Source: LMUY01 sp965198895 (GTDB lineage: Bacteria > Pseudomonadota > Alphaproteobacteria > Acetobacterales > Acetobacteraceae). Taken from it: a DNA stretch of 64,000 nt. The notes under the pieces were generated by a model. That model was not told where the DNA came from and ran no database searches. It saw only the letters and a list, made by a program, of their open reading frames with translations. The stretch covers positions 4,898,001 through 4,962,000 of the forward strand of contig OZ240676.1 in assembly GCA_965198895.1 (NCBI GenBank), read 5' to 3'. A program made the position numbers and the translations under genes. How positions within the stretch are numbered: position 1 is the first letter of the stretch; the number at the start of each line of letters is the position of its first letter. Positions 43,877 through 52,939 of the stretch are shown here, in pieces.

Positions 43877-46099
43877 ATGGACACCAACATCCTGCTCGAG
43901 TCGCTGGAGCCGGTCGCCCCGGCCCGGTCTCGCATGGGCCGCATCATGGACCTCCTGCTCGGCAAGGTGGTCACCTTGGTGTTGGCGGCCGTTGCGCTGG
44001 TCCTGGCGATCGGAACGTTCTGGCTGCTGTCGGGGGGCGCGCCGATCACGCTGCGGCCGAACCTGGTGTTCGTGTCCGTGCTGGCCAGCGCCGCTGTGCT
44101 GCTGCTGTTGGGCGCGGTGTTGGCCGGGCGGCTGACGCGGGTGTGGGTGGAGCGGCGGCGTGGCTCCGCCGGGTCGCGACTGCACGTGCGCCTGGTGCTG
44201 ATGTTCGGCGTGGTTGCGGTCACCCCGTCGATCGTGGTGGCGGTGTTCGCGGCGGCGTTCTTCAACCTGGGCATCCAATCCTGGTTCGACGACCGGATCC
44301 GCAACGCGCTGGATTCCAGCGTGATCTCGGCACAGTCGTCGCTCGAGGAACATCGCAACAACATCAAGGCGGACGCGCTGAGTGTTGCCATCACGCTGAA
44401 TCGCGCCGGCGCCTTCCTGGCCAACCGGCCGGAGCTGTTCCAGCAGGTGCTGGACCAGGAGACGACGTTCCACGGCTTGATCCAGGCTGTGATATACGAC
44501 CCCTACACGCATGAAATCATTGTTTCGTCCGGCGTGCTCAGCGGCAATTTCGTGGAGCTGCCGACCGACGAGGAAATCGCACCGGCCCGGCGTGGCGAGG
44601 TTGCGGTGATCGGCGGCGGCACCGACAACCACGTGCGGGCGGTGGTCAAACTGGGGTCCACGCCGGAGCTGATGCTCATGGTCGATCGCCCGGTCGACAC
44701 GCAGATCATCGCCGCCGTGGAGAACACCGAGCGGCTGGTGGCCGAATACCACCGTCTGGACGACAATCGCACGAAGCTGCAGGTGACGTTCGCGGTGATC
44801 TTCGCCCTGGTGGCGCTGCTGGTGCTGTTTGCCGCCGTGTTGACCGGGCTGGTGCTCGCCAACCAAATCGCGCGACCGGTCGGGCGGCTGATCCATGCCG
44901 CGGAACGGGTCCGCGCCGGCGACCTGACGGTGCGGGTGCCGGAGGTTCGCAGCGAGGACGAGGTGGCCGGGTTGTCCCGTGCGTTCAACCGTATGACGGG
45001 CCAGCTTGCCGCCCAGCGCACTGAACTGATGGACGCGTACGCTCAGATCGACGAGCGCCGCCGGTTCACGGAAAGTGTCCTGGCCGGTGTTTCGGCAGGG
45101 GTGATCGGGCTGGACGGGCAAGGCCGGGTGGATCTGCCGAACCGGGCGGCGTCCGAACTGATGGGCAGCGATCTCATGGCCGCAATCGGCCTGCCGCTGC
45201 ATCACGTGGTCCCCGAATTCGGCGCGCTGCTGGAGGAGGTCCAGGCCACGCCCGAGCGCGCCCGGACGGCGGAGGTGCAGGTCGGCCCGCCCTCCAACCG
45301 GCGCACCCTGCTGGTGCGGATCGGGACGGAGATGAAGGGTGCGGGCATCGATGGCTTCGTCGTGACCTTCGACGACATCACCGAACTGCTGTCGGCCCAG
45401 CGCAAGGCGGCGTGGTCGGACGTGGCGCGCCGCATCGCCCACGAGATCAAGAACCCGCTCACGCCCATCCAGCTCGCGGCCGAGCGGTTGAAGCGGCGCT
45501 TTACCAAGGAGATCAAGTCCGATCCGGACACGTTCGCCCAATGCGCCGACACGATCGTGCGCCATGTCGGCGACATCGGCCGGATGGTCGACGAATTCAG
45601 CGCGTTCGCCCGCATGCCGCAGCCGGTGATCAAGCCTGAGGATATCGGCCGCATCGCGCGGGAAGCGTTGGTGCTGCAGCGGCAGGCGCATCCGGAGATC
45701 ACGTGGGTCACCGACCTGCCGGACCGCGGCCCGATCGCCGCCTGCGACCGCCGCCTGGTGAGCCAGGCCCTGGCCAACCTGTTGATGAACGCCGCCGACG
45801 CCGTGACCATGCGGCCTCGCGGCCCGGGCGAGAAAGGCTGCATCACGTTGGCGATCCAGACGTTCGACGACACCATCGCGTTGGCTGTCAGCGATGACGG
45901 CATCGGGCTACCGACGGAGGACCGGGACCGGTTGACCGAACCGTATGTTACGCACAAGCCCAAGGGCACCGGTCTTGGGCTCGCCATCGTTAAGAAGATC
46001 ATGGAAGATCACGGTGGCCGTTTGGCGCTGGAGGATCGGACCGATGGTCCGGGTGCCGTCGCCAGCCTCATTCTCCCGGCGATGGCCAATGCTCCGTGA
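43877..46099 (+). CDS. ntrY: Nitrogen regulation membrane sensor kinase NtrY
   Basis: 740 residues. About four N-terminal membrane helices, an extracytoplasmic domain, a further helix (about 310-335) and a HAMP (RPVGRLIHAAERVRAGDLTVRV) lead to a PAS domain and HisKA with RRIAHEIKNPLTPIQ (His522); the HATPase has NLLMNAADAV and SDDGIGLP with GTGLGLAI. It works with NtrX in nitrogen and redox sensing. I chose the ATG at 43877, six bases after GGAGG; a GTG one codon earlier is possible. Confidence 0.96.
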   Translation: MDTNILLESLEPVAPARSRMGRIMDLLLGKVVTLVLAAVALVLAIGTFWLLSGGAPITLRPNLVFVSVLASAAVLLLLGAVLAGRLTRVWVERRRGSAGSRLHVRLVLMFGVVAVTPSIVVAVFAAAFFNLGIQSWFDDRIRNALDSSVISAQSSLEEHRNNIKADALSVAITLNRAGAFLANRPELFQQVLDQETTFHGLIQAVIYDPYTHEIIVSSGVLSGNFVELPTDEEIAPARRGEVAVIGGGTDNHVRAVVKLGSTPELMLMVDRPVDTQIIAAVENTERLVAEYHRLDDNRTKLQVTFAVIFALVALLVLFAAVLTGLVLANQIARPVGRLIHAAERVRAGDLTVRVPEVRSEDEVAGLSRAFNRMTGQLAAQRTELMDAYAQIDERRRFTESVLAGVSAGVIGLDGQGRVDLPNRAASELMGSDLMAAIGLPLHHVVPEFGALLEEVQATPERARTAEVQVGPPSNRRTLLVRIGTEMKGAGIDGFVVTFDDITELLSAQRKAAWSDVARRIAHEIKNPLTPIQLAAERLKRRFTKEIKSDPDTFAQCADTIVRHVGDIGRMVDEFSAFARMPQPVIKPEDIGRIAREALVLQRQAHPEITWVTDLPDRGPIAACDRRLVSQALANLLMNAADAVTMRPRGPGEKGCITLAIQTFDDTIALAVSDDGIGLPTEDRDRLTEPYVTHKPKGTGLGLAIVKKIMEDHGGRLALEDRTDGPGAVASLILPAMANAP

Positions 46100-46150
46100 G
46101 TGGTAGCCGCCCTCTCTCCCACTTGGCGACAAAGCTGATAAAGACCCTGC

Positions 46151-47545
46151 ATGGCCCATGAGATCCTGATCGTCGACGACGAACCCGACATCCGGCTACT
46201 GATCGACGGAATATTGCGGGACGAAGGCTACGAGACCCGGATGGCAGCGGATTCCGACTCCGCCATCGCCGCTTTCCGCGCGCGGCGACCCTCGATGGTG
46301 ATTCTGGACGTTTGGCTGCAGAACTCGCGGCTGGACGGGCTGGGTATCCTGCAGGCGCTCCACGTCGAGGAGCCGCAGATCCCCGTGGTGATGATCTCCG
46401 GCCACGGCACGATCGAGATGGCGGTCACCGCGATCCAGCATGGTGCGTACGACTTCCTGGAGAAACCGTTCAAGTCGGATCGGCTGCTGCTGCAGGCCAG
46501 ACGTGCGCTGGAGGCAGCCAAGCTCGCGCGGGAGAATGCCGAGTTGCGGCTGCGCGCCGGTGCCGAAACCGAGCTGACCGGCGAGAGCGGCGCCATCGCC
46601 ACCCTCCGCGCCGGAGTGGAGCGCGTCGCACCCACCGGGTCGCGCGTGCTCATCCACGGCCCGGCCGGGTCCGGTAAGGAAGTGGCGGCCCGCATGGTGC
46701 ACGCGCGCTCCCGCCGGTCGGAGGGTCCGTTCGTCGCGCTGAACTGCGCCACGCTGGCGCCGGGCCGCTTCGAGGAGGAGCTGTTCGGCGTCGAGGCCGG
46801 GCAGGAGGCACCGGGCTCGCCGCGCCGCGCCGGCGTGCTGGAGCGTGCGCATGGCGGTACGCTGCTGCTGGACGAGGTGTCCGATATGCCGCTGGAGACG
46901 CAGGGCAAGATAGTCCGCGCGCTGCAGGACCAGACGTTCGAGCGCCTGGGCGGCAATGCCCGCGTGAAGGTGGACGTGCGCGTGCTGGCAATCACCAACA
47001 AGGACCTGCAGGCCGAGATCGCGGCCGGGCGATTTCGCGAGGATCTGTACTACCGCCTCGCCGTGGTGCCGCTGAAGATGCCCAGCCTGAAGGAGCGGCG
47101 GGAGGATATTCCCGACCTCGCGCGCCACTTCATCACGCGGTCAGCCGAGAACTCCGGCATGCCACCGCGGGAATTGTCCGCGGACACGTTGGCGGCGCTG
47201 CAGACCTACGATTGGCCCGGCAATGTAAGGCAGTTGCGCAACTTGATGGATTGGCTGCTGATCATGGCGCCGGGCGGGGCAGGGGATTCGATCCGCGCAG
47301 AGATGCTGCCCCCCGAAATCGGCCAGGGTGCACCGGCTCTGCTGAACTTCGATCCGACCGCCGACATCATGGCCCTGCCGCTGCGCGAGGCGCGGGACTT
47401 GTTCGAAACGCAGTATCTCCAAGCGCAATTGGTGCGATTTGGTGGCAATATCAGCCGCACGGCCGGCTTCGTCGGCATGGAGCGGAGCGCTCTGCACCGC
47501 AAACTGAAGCAACTGGGGGTCAACTCGGACGACAAGGGGGCGTGA
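46151..47545 (+). CDS. ntrX: Response regulator NtrX
   Basis: 464 residues. The receiver has DDEPD (9-13) and Asp53 (VILDVWLQNSR). The AAA+ domain has Walker A GPAGSGKE and Walker B LLLDEVSD, but the sigma54-contact loop GAFTGA is replaced by a GQEAPGSP segment, as is typical of alphaproteobacterial NtrX, which then probably does not activate sigma54. The C-terminal Fis-type helix-turn-helix reads RTAGFVGMERSALHRKL. It follows ntrY by 51 bases. The hfq gene that often follows ntrX is not here. Confidence 0.96.
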   Translation: MAHEILIVDDEPDIRLLIDGILRDEGYETRMAADSDSAIAAFRARRPSMVILDVWLQNSRLDGLGILQALHVEEPQIPVVMISGHGTIEMAVTAIQHGAYDFLEKPFKSDRLLLQARRALEAAKLARENAELRLRAGAETELTGESGAIATLRAGVERVAPTGSRVLIHGPAGSGKEVAARMVHARSRRSEGPFVALNCATLAPGRFEEELFGVEAGQEAPGSPRRAGVLERAHGGTLLLDEVSDMPLETQGKIVRALQDQTFERLGGNARVKVDVRVLAITNKDLQAEIAAGRFREDLYYRLAVVPLKMPSLKERREDIPDLARHFITRSAENSGMPPRELSADTLAALQTYDWPGNVRQLRNLMDWLLIMAPGGAGDSIRAEMLPPEIGQGAPALLNFDPTADIMALPLREARDLFETQYLQAQLVRFGGNISRTAGFVGMERSALHRKLKQLGVNSDDKGA

Positions 47546-47791
47546 TGCCGGACGGCCTGTCCGCGACGCGCTGACGCACTGGACAGAGGAGGCAGCGGTT
47601 TTCCTCGACGATGCTGCGCGTGCTTATACCGCCTCCATGCGGCAGCGCATTGATGTCGACGATCTGTACAGGAGTGCGTTGCGCGTCGTCTGAACTTTAA
47701 GCGACGACTCCGGTGGTCCCGGCCTTTTGCCGGACGACTGCCCTTTTACACTCGACGACCTTCTCGAGCCGAGATGTGAGATCGCTGCGGA
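47546..47791 (+). pseudogene. DUF29-like remnant with an internal stop
   Basis: Read in the frame of base 47571, the sequence gives RDALTHWTEEAAVFLDD, then ARAYTASMRQRIDVDDLYR, a TGA at 47690-47692, then SGGPGLLPDDCPFTLDDLLEP in the same frame. The LP-x-x-CPFTLDDLLEP end and the preceding DALYR-type helix are hallmarks of the DUF29 C-terminus. There is no start codon upstream and the first half of the family is missing, so this is a decayed gene. It is directly after ntrX and before the convergent hemB. Confidence 0.5.
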
Positions 47792-47806
47792 ATCGCGAAG
47801 TGCCGA

Positions 47807-48796
47807 TCAATCCCTGAGCAACCGCGCCGCCCGCACCGCGAAATACGTCAGCACCCCGGCCGCCCCGGCCCGCTTGAACGCCATGAGGCTCTCCATCATG
47901 GCCCGCTCGCCGTCGATCCAGCCGCGTTCGGCCGCACCCGCGATCATCGCGTACTCGCCGGACACCTGGTAGGCGAAGGTCGGCACACCGAACCGGTCGT
48001 GCACACGGCGCACGATGTCCAGATACGGCATCCCGGGCTTCACCATCACCATGTCGGCGCCCTCCGCCAGGTCCTGTTCGACCTCGCGCAGGGCCTCGTC
48101 GCTGTTGGCCGGATCCATCTGGTAGGTCTTCTTGTCGCCGTTCAGCCGCGCCGACTGCACCGCATCGCGATAGGGGGCATAGAAGGCGCTGGCAAACTTG
48201 GCGGCATAGCTCATGATCCGCGTGTCGATCAGGTCCGCCGCGTCCAACGCCGTGCGGATCGCGGCGATGCGACCATCCATCATGTCCGACGGGCCGAGCA
48301 CGTCGATCCCCGCCTGCGCCTGCACCAAGGCCTGGCGGACCAGCACGGCAATGCTATCGTCGTTATGCACGTAGCCGTCGCGGAGCACCCCGTCGTGGCC
48401 GTGGGTGGTATACAGGTCGAGCGCCACATCCCCCATCAGCCCGACATCCGGATATTCGCGCTTCAACAGCCGGGCGGCCTGGCAGATCAGGTTTTCAGGA
48501 TTACCGGCTTCTGTCCCGTCAGCGTCCTTCAACTCGGATGGCGTCGCGGGGAACAGCGCGACCAGGGGTATGCCCAATTCGGCGGCTGGTGCTACGTGCG
48601 CCGCAAGCCGGTCGAGGCTGACCCGCTCGACGCCAGGCATCGAGTCCACCGTCTCCACCCGGTCCCGGCCGGGCAGGATGAAGATCGGCCAGATGAGGTC
48701 GTCGACCGAAAGATGGTTCTCGGCGACGAGGCGGCGGGTCCAGCCATCGCGACGGTTGCGGCGCAGGCGGGTGGTGGGATAGGTGCCAATGCTCAT
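47807..48796 (-). CDS. hemB: Delta-aminolevulinic acid dehydratase (porphobilinogen synthase)
   Basis: 329 residues. The two active-site lysines are in SYAAKFASAFYAPYRDA and MVMVKPGMPYLD. The metal-site segment reads GDVALDLYTTHGHDG, where the zinc-binding cysteines of the E. coli enzyme are replaced by Ala/Asp, so this is the Mg-dependent type. It condenses two ALA to porphobilinogen in haem synthesis. The ATG at 48794-48796 is used; a GTG three codons upstream (48805) is possible. Confidence 0.95.
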   Translation of the reverse strand: MSIGTYPTTRLRRNRRDGWTRRLVAENHLSVDDLIWPIFILPGRDRVETVDSMPGVERVSLDRLAAHVAPAAELGIPLVALFPATPSELKDADGTEAGNPENLICQAARLLKREYPDVGLMGDVALDLYTTHGHDGVLRDGYVHNDDSIAVLVRQALVQAQAGIDVLGPSDMMDGRIAAIRTALDAADLIDTRIMSYAAKFASAFYAPYRDAVQSARLNGDKKTYQMDPANSDEALREVEQDLAEGADMVMVKPGMPYLDIVRRVHDRFGVPTFAYQVSGEYAMIAGAAERGWIDGERAMMESLMAFKRAGAAGVLTYFAVRAARLLRD

Positions 48797-48865
48797 GGTA
48801 CTCACCCATAGACCGGCCCGGCGCGAACGGGTAGAGCGGGCGCTCTCAGATTGTCCGGCAGGTCC

Positions 48866-49657
48866 ATGCGGTTCTTGGTGTTGCTTATGCTACTAGCCAC
48901 CGGTCTGGCGCATGCCGAGGCCGTTCGTGTGCCTGGTCCAGACGGGATCGTCCTGAACGCAGACCTGTATCCAGCGCAAGGCAAGGTGCATGGCCCGGCG
49001 ATCGTAGCGTTGCACGGCTGCAGCGGGCCGTTCCCCAGCCGGGACGGGGATTGGGGCCGCCGCCTCTCTGCCCTCGGCCATACCGTGTTGATGCCCGACA
49101 GCTTCGGGTCACGCGGGCTCGGATCGCAATGCAGCGCCCGCAACCGGGTTGTAACGGCAGCCGGCGTGAGACGGCAGGATGCGCTGGCCGCGCTGCGGTG
49201 GCTGCAGCAGCGGCCCGGCACGCCGCCGGGCGGCATCGTGCTGATGGGCTGGTCCGATGGCGGGACCACCGTGCTCACCACCGGTCGGGCGATGCCGGAC
49301 CTGCCGGCCGGGCTGATTCGCGGGTTGATCGCGTTCTACCCGGGCTGCCGCGGCGCGTCCGAGACCAAGGCCTGGGAGCCGGCCGCGCCGTTGCTGATCC
49401 TGATGGGCGAGGCCGATGATTGGACCCCTGCCGCCCCGTGCCACGCCTTGGCGGATACCCTGGGAGGCAAAATGACGCTCGTAACCTACCCCGGCGCCTA
49501 CCACGACTTCGATGCCCCGGACACGAAAGTCCGTGCCCGGGCAGGTCTGGCGACGCCGGTGGGCGGCATGGCGCACAGCGGAACGAACCTGGCCGCGCGA
49601 GAAGATGCCTTGCGCCGGGTGCCCGCCTTCATCGCCAGCCTGCAACCGATTTCGTAG
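48866..49657 (+). CDS. Dienelactone hydrolase family protein, secreted
   Basis: 263 residues. A Sec signal peptide, FLVLLMLLATGLAHA, precedes an alpha/beta-hydrolase with VALHGCSGPF (oxyanion), the nucleophile elbow GWSDGG (Ser replaces the Cys of true DLH), an Asp in MGEADDWTP and a His in GAYHDFD. It is a periplasmic esterase or hydrolase with an unknown substrate. The ATG at 48866 follows GGCAGG; an upstream TTG (48851) adds five residues. It is divergent from hemB. Confidence 0.85.
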   Translation: MRFLVLLMLLATGLAHAEAVRVPGPDGIVLNADLYPAQGKVHGPAIVALHGCSGPFPSRDGDWGRRLSALGHTVLMPDSFGSRGLGSQCSARNRVVTAAGVRRQDALAALRWLQQRPGTPPGGIVLMGWSDGGTTVLTTGRAMPDLPAGLIRGLIAFYPGCRGASETKAWEPAAPLLILMGEADDWTPAAPCHALADTLGGKMTLVTYPGAYHDFDAPDTKVRARAGLATPVGGMAHSGTNLAAREDALRRVPAFIASLQPIS

Positions 49658-49725
49658 CCTTCTCCTTCCTTGCTCAGCGGGGGAGAAGTCCATGAAACGC
49701 CTGGTGGCGGGGCCAGCAGCCCGCG

Positions 49726-51138
49726 CTAGCCCGCCCGAACAGACGCCGACCGCCGATTGCTGTATGCGAAGTACACCACCAGCCCCAACACGAACCAAGC
49801 CGCCAATCGCACCCACGTCTGCCAGGGCAGCGACACCATCAGCAGCAGGCAACTCGCGATCCCCAATAGCGGCACCACCGGCGAGCCCGGCACCCGGAAC
49901 GGCCGTTCGCGCTCCGGCTCACGGCGTCGCAGCACCAGCACCCCTCCGCACACGATCGCGAACGCCAGCAGCGTGCCGACCGACACCAGCTTCGCTAGCG
50001 ATTCGATCGGCACCAGCGCCGCGAGCAGCCCGGTCGCGACCATGAACACCACATTGGCCACCCAAGGCGTCTTCCGCTTCGGGTGCAGTTTGCCCAGGAA
50101 GGCCGGCACCATCCCATCCTCCGCCATGGCGAACGCGATCCGGCTCTGCCCCAGCAGCCCGACCAGCAGCACCGAGGTGAACCCCCCGATGATGCCGAGC
50201 TTCACCGCCACCTGCAGCCAGCCGAACGGCGTCTTGTCGATGGCCAGCGCGATCGGGGCGGCGTTGCCCTTCATATCCGGGTAGTGGACGATCCCGGTGA
50301 GCACCAGCGCGAAACCCACATACAGCACCGTGCAGATGGCGAGCGACCCCAGGATGCCGATCGGCATTGCCCGTTGTGGATTGCGCGCCTCGCCTGCCGT
50401 TGTGCTGACCGCGTCGAAGCCGAGATAGGCGAAGAACACGATCCCCGCCCCGCGCAGCACGCCCGAGATGCCGAACGATCCGAACTTGCCAGTGTTGGGC
50501 GGCACGAACGGGTGCCAGTTCGCCGGGTTGATGTAGAACGCCCCGATGCCGATCACGGCCAGCACGATCGCGACTTTGACCACGACGATGATGGTGTTCA
50601 CCCAAGCCGACTCGCCGATGCCGCCGATCAGCACCACCGACAGCGCCACGATGATCCCGGCGGCCGGCAGGTTGACCAGGCCGCCCTCGGCCGGCGAAGC
50701 CGCTAGCCAGTGCGGCAGGTCCACGCCCCAGCCATGCAGCAGGGACTGCACGTAGGACGACCAGGACACAGCGACGGCGGCGGCGGCGACCGCATATTCC
50801 AGCAGCAGGTCCCAGCCGATGATCCACGCCGCTAGCGAGCCTAGCGCGGCATAGGCATAGCTGTAGGCAGACCCGGCACTCGGGACCATGCCGGCCATCT
50901 CGCTGTAACACAGCCCGGCGAACGCGCAGCCCACCGCCGCCAGCACGAACGAGAGCACCACCGCCGGCCCGGCGTTCTCCGCCGCGGCGATGCCCGTCAG
51001 CGAGAACAGCCCGGCGCCGATGATCGCCCCGATGCCGAGCGCCACCACGCTGCCCGTGCCCAGCGTCCGCCGCAGACCCTGCTCGGCGTGGGGTTCCTTG
51101 CGCGCGCCCAAGCCCCGCAACCACTCCCTCTCAGCCAT
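49726..51138 (-). CDS. APC-superfamily amino acid permease (CAT-like)
   Basis: 470 residues with about 12-14 membrane helices. The first helix region GIGAIIGAGLFSLTG is the APC substrate-binding glycine motif, and GFDAVSTTAGEARNPQRAMP and FLGKLHPKRKTPW are signatures of the cationic amino acid transporter branch. It likely imports basic or other amino acids with H+. It is divergent from glyA, 70 bases apart, with no glycine riboswitch visible. Confidence 0.92.
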   Translation of the reverse strand: MAEREWLRGLGARKEPHAEQGLRRTLGTGSVVALGIGAIIGAGLFSLTGIAAAENAGPAVVLSFVLAAVGCAFAGLCYSEMAGMVPSAGSAYSYAYAALGSLAAWIIGWDLLLEYAVAAAAVAVSWSSYVQSLLHGWGVDLPHWLAASPAEGGLVNLPAAGIIVALSVVLIGGIGESAWVNTIIVVVKVAIVLAVIGIGAFYINPANWHPFVPPNTGKFGSFGISGVLRGAGIVFFAYLGFDAVSTTAGEARNPQRAMPIGILGSLAICTVLYVGFALVLTGIVHYPDMKGNAAPIALAIDKTPFGWLQVAVKLGIIGGFTSVLLVGLLGQSRIAFAMAEDGMVPAFLGKLHPKRKTPWVANVVFMVATGLLAALVPIESLAKLVSVGTLLAFAIVCGGVLVLRRREPERERPFRVPGSPVVPLLGIASCLLLMVSLPWQTWVRLAAWFVLGLVVYFAYSNRRSASVRAG

Positions 51139-51208
51139 CGCGGTGCCTCCGTTCCATTCCGGGTCGTCTGCGTGCTACGGAGGCATGTCCAGCCCCGGGT
51201 ATTGCATC

Positions 51209-52504
51209 ATGAACGAACAGAGCGCTCCCACAAACCCGCAACGCTTCTTCTCCGCCCCGCTGTCCGAGACGGACCCGGCGATCGCGGCCGTGCTGCGAGC
51301 CGAGCTGGCGAGACAGCAAGACGGCATCGAGCTGATCGCCAGCGAGAACATCGTCTCGGCGGCGGTGATGGAGGCGCAGGGCTCGGTGCTGACCAACAAA
51401 TACGCCGAGGGCTATCCCGGCCGGCGCTACTACGGCGGGTGCGCCGAAGTGGACGTGGCCGAGCAGTTGGCGATCGATCGCGCCAAGCAACTGTTCGGCT
51501 GCGGGTTCGCCAACGTGCAGCCGCACTCGGGCGCGCAGGCCAACCAGGCGGTGTTCCTGGCGACGCTGAAGGCGGGCGACACCATCCTGGGCATGAGCCT
51601 GGCCGCCGGCGGCCACCTGACCCACGGCGCGGCGCCGAACCTGTCCGGCAAGTGGTTCCACGCCGTGCAATACGGCGTTCGTCGCGAGGATGGCCTGCTC
51701 GACTACGAGGAGTTGGAGCGGCTGGCTCGCACCGAGAAGCCGCGCATGATCATCGCCGGCGGCTCCGCCTATCCGCGCGCAATCGACTTCGCTCGAATCC
51801 GTCGGGTTGCGGACGAGGTGGGGGCGATCTTCCTGGTCGACATGGCGCACTACGCCGGGCTGGTGGCGACCGGGCTGTATCCGTCGCCGTTCCCGCACGC
51901 CCAGGTGGTGACCACCACCACGCACAAGACGCTGCGCGGTCCGCGGGGAGGCATGATCCTGACCAAGGACGAGGATCTGGCGAAGAAGATCAACTCCGCC
52001 GTCTTCCCCGGCCTGCAGGGCGGCCCGCTGATGCACGTGATCGCCGGCAAGGCGGTGGCCTTCGGCGAGGCGCTGCGCCCGGAGTTCCGCACCTACCAGC
52101 GCGCCGTGCTCGACAACGCGCGGGTGCTGGGCGAGACGCTGCGCGAATTGGGCTGCGACATCGTGACCGGCGGCACCGACTGCCACCTGGTGCTGGTCGA
52201 TCTGCGCCCCAAGAACACGACCGGCAAGGCGGCTGAGGCGAGCCTGGAGAGGGCGCTGATGACGGCCAACAAGAACGCCATCCCGTTCGACCCGGCCAAG
52301 CCCGCCGTCACCAGCGGCATCCGCCTCGGCAGCCCGGCGGCCACCACCCGCGGCTTCGGGACCGCGGAGTTCCGCCAGGTCGGCGAGATGATCAACGAGG
52401 TGCTGGAAGGCCTGGCCGGCTCCAACGACGGCGGCAACGCGGCGGTGGAACAGGCGGTCGCGTCCCGGGTGCGGGAGCTGTGCGCGCGCTTTCCGATCTA
52501 CTGA
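51209..52504 (+). CDS. glyA: Serine hydroxymethyltransferase
   Basis: 431 residues. It carries GIELIASENIVSAAVMEAQGS, NKYAEGYPGRRYYGGCA, and the PLP lysine in TTTTHKTLRGPRGG. The family interconverts serine and glycine with tetrahydrofolate. The ATG at 51209 is the family start; the frame extends upstream to 50990. An inverted-repeat unit starts 12 bases after the stop. Confidence 0.97.
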   Translation: MNEQSAPTNPQRFFSAPLSETDPAIAAVLRAELARQQDGIELIASENIVSAAVMEAQGSVLTNKYAEGYPGRRYYGGCAEVDVAEQLAIDRAKQLFGCGFANVQPHSGAQANQAVFLATLKAGDTILGMSLAAGGHLTHGAAPNLSGKWFHAVQYGVRREDGLLDYEELERLARTEKPRMIIAGGSAYPRAIDFARIRRVADEVGAIFLVDMAHYAGLVATGLYPSPFPHAQVVTTTTHKTLRGPRGGMILTKDEDLAKKINSAVFPGLQGGPLMHVIAGKAVAFGEALRPEFRTYQRAVLDNARVLGETLRELGCDIVTGGTDCHLVLVDLRPKNTTGKAAEASLERALMTANKNAIPFDPAKPAVTSGIRLGSPAATTRGFGTAEFRQVGEMINEVLEGLAGSNDGGNAAVEQAVASRVRELCARFPIY

Positions 52505-52515
52505 TGCCCCCCACC

Positions 52516-52547
52516 GTCATGCCGGGGCTTGACCCTGGTATCCACGG
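52516..52547 (+). repeat. 32-bp dispersed repeat, copy A (right-facing)
   Basis: The copy starts GTCATGCCGGGGCTTGACCC and ends TATCCACGG. It is the inverse of copy B (52897-52928) with one mismatch, and the same sequence recurs at 59298 and 59403. A and B bracket the GIY-YIG gene. It resembles REP-type palindromic units of alphaproteobacteria. See copies B, C and D. Confidence 0.85.
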
Positions 52548-52566
52548 GGTTGGATCGCCGCCGGCC

Positions 52567-52863
52567 TCATCCGTGGGCCAACAACGGGTAGAGGTCCGCC
52601 CAAGACGGGTTCACGTCGAGGATCAGCCGCACCTTCCACGCACGTGGCCAAGATTTCAGCGCCTTCTCGCGGGCAATTGCGACTCGGATGTCTTCGTGGG
52701 GTTCGGCGAACACCAGGCGTTTCAGGTCGTATTGCTTCGTGAAACCATCGATCAGCCCTTCGCGGTGTTCGTAAATCCGGCGCGGCAAGTTGCTGGTGAC
52801 GCCCGTGTAAAGCACCCCGTTCGCCTTGTTCGTCATGATGTACACCCAACCTGCTCGCATCAT
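52567..52863 (-). CDS. Small GIY-YIG nuclease-family protein
   Basis: 98 residues. The GIY-YIG core is VYIMTNKANGVLYTGVTSNLPRR followed by the conserved EHREG, then KALKSWPRAWKVRLI at the C-terminus, the standalone URI/YhbQ-type length. It is a probable DNA endonuclease. Two ATGs (52863, 52860) are adjacent. It lies between inverted 32-bp repeats A and B, on the strand opposite to glyA and nrdR, so the trio looks like a mobile cassette (inference). Confidence 0.88.
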   Translation of the reverse strand: MMRAGWVYIMTNKANGVLYTGVTSNLPRRIYEHREGLIDGFTKQYDLKRLVFAEPHEDIRVAIAREKALKSWPRAWKVRLILDVNPSWADLYPLLAHG

Positions 52864-52896
52864 GTTCCCCGCGTCGGGGCCGGTGAAACGGCCGGC

Positions 52897-52928
52897 CCGT
52901 GGATACCAGGGTCAAGCCCTGGCATGAC
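52897..52928 (-). repeat. 32-bp dispersed repeat, copy B (left-facing)
   Basis: Starts CCGTGGATACCAGGGTCAAG and ends GGCATGAC; the inverse of copy A with one mismatch. It ends 11 bases before the nrdR ATG at 52940. Confidence 0.85.
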
Positions 52929-52939
52929 GGTACTATAGT

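Noticed and set aside
42362..45691. A 1109-residue open frame antisense to ntrC and ntrY
   Set aside because: It is rich in His/Arg/Gln with no domain and mirrors the high-GC codon use of the sense genes ntrC and ntrY, which are beyond doubt.
47711..47750. A rho-independent terminator after ntrX (CCGGC-CTTTT-GCCGG)
   Set aside because: The stem is only five base pairs and lies within the DUF29 remnant; the T-run is weak.
51139..51208. A glycine riboswitch or regulatory leader upstream of glyA
   Set aside because: The gap is only 70 bases and shows no conserved glycine-aptamer core.
52929..52939. A TATAGT -10 box directly before nrdR
   Set aside because: It touches the ATG, so transcription from it would begin inside the gene.
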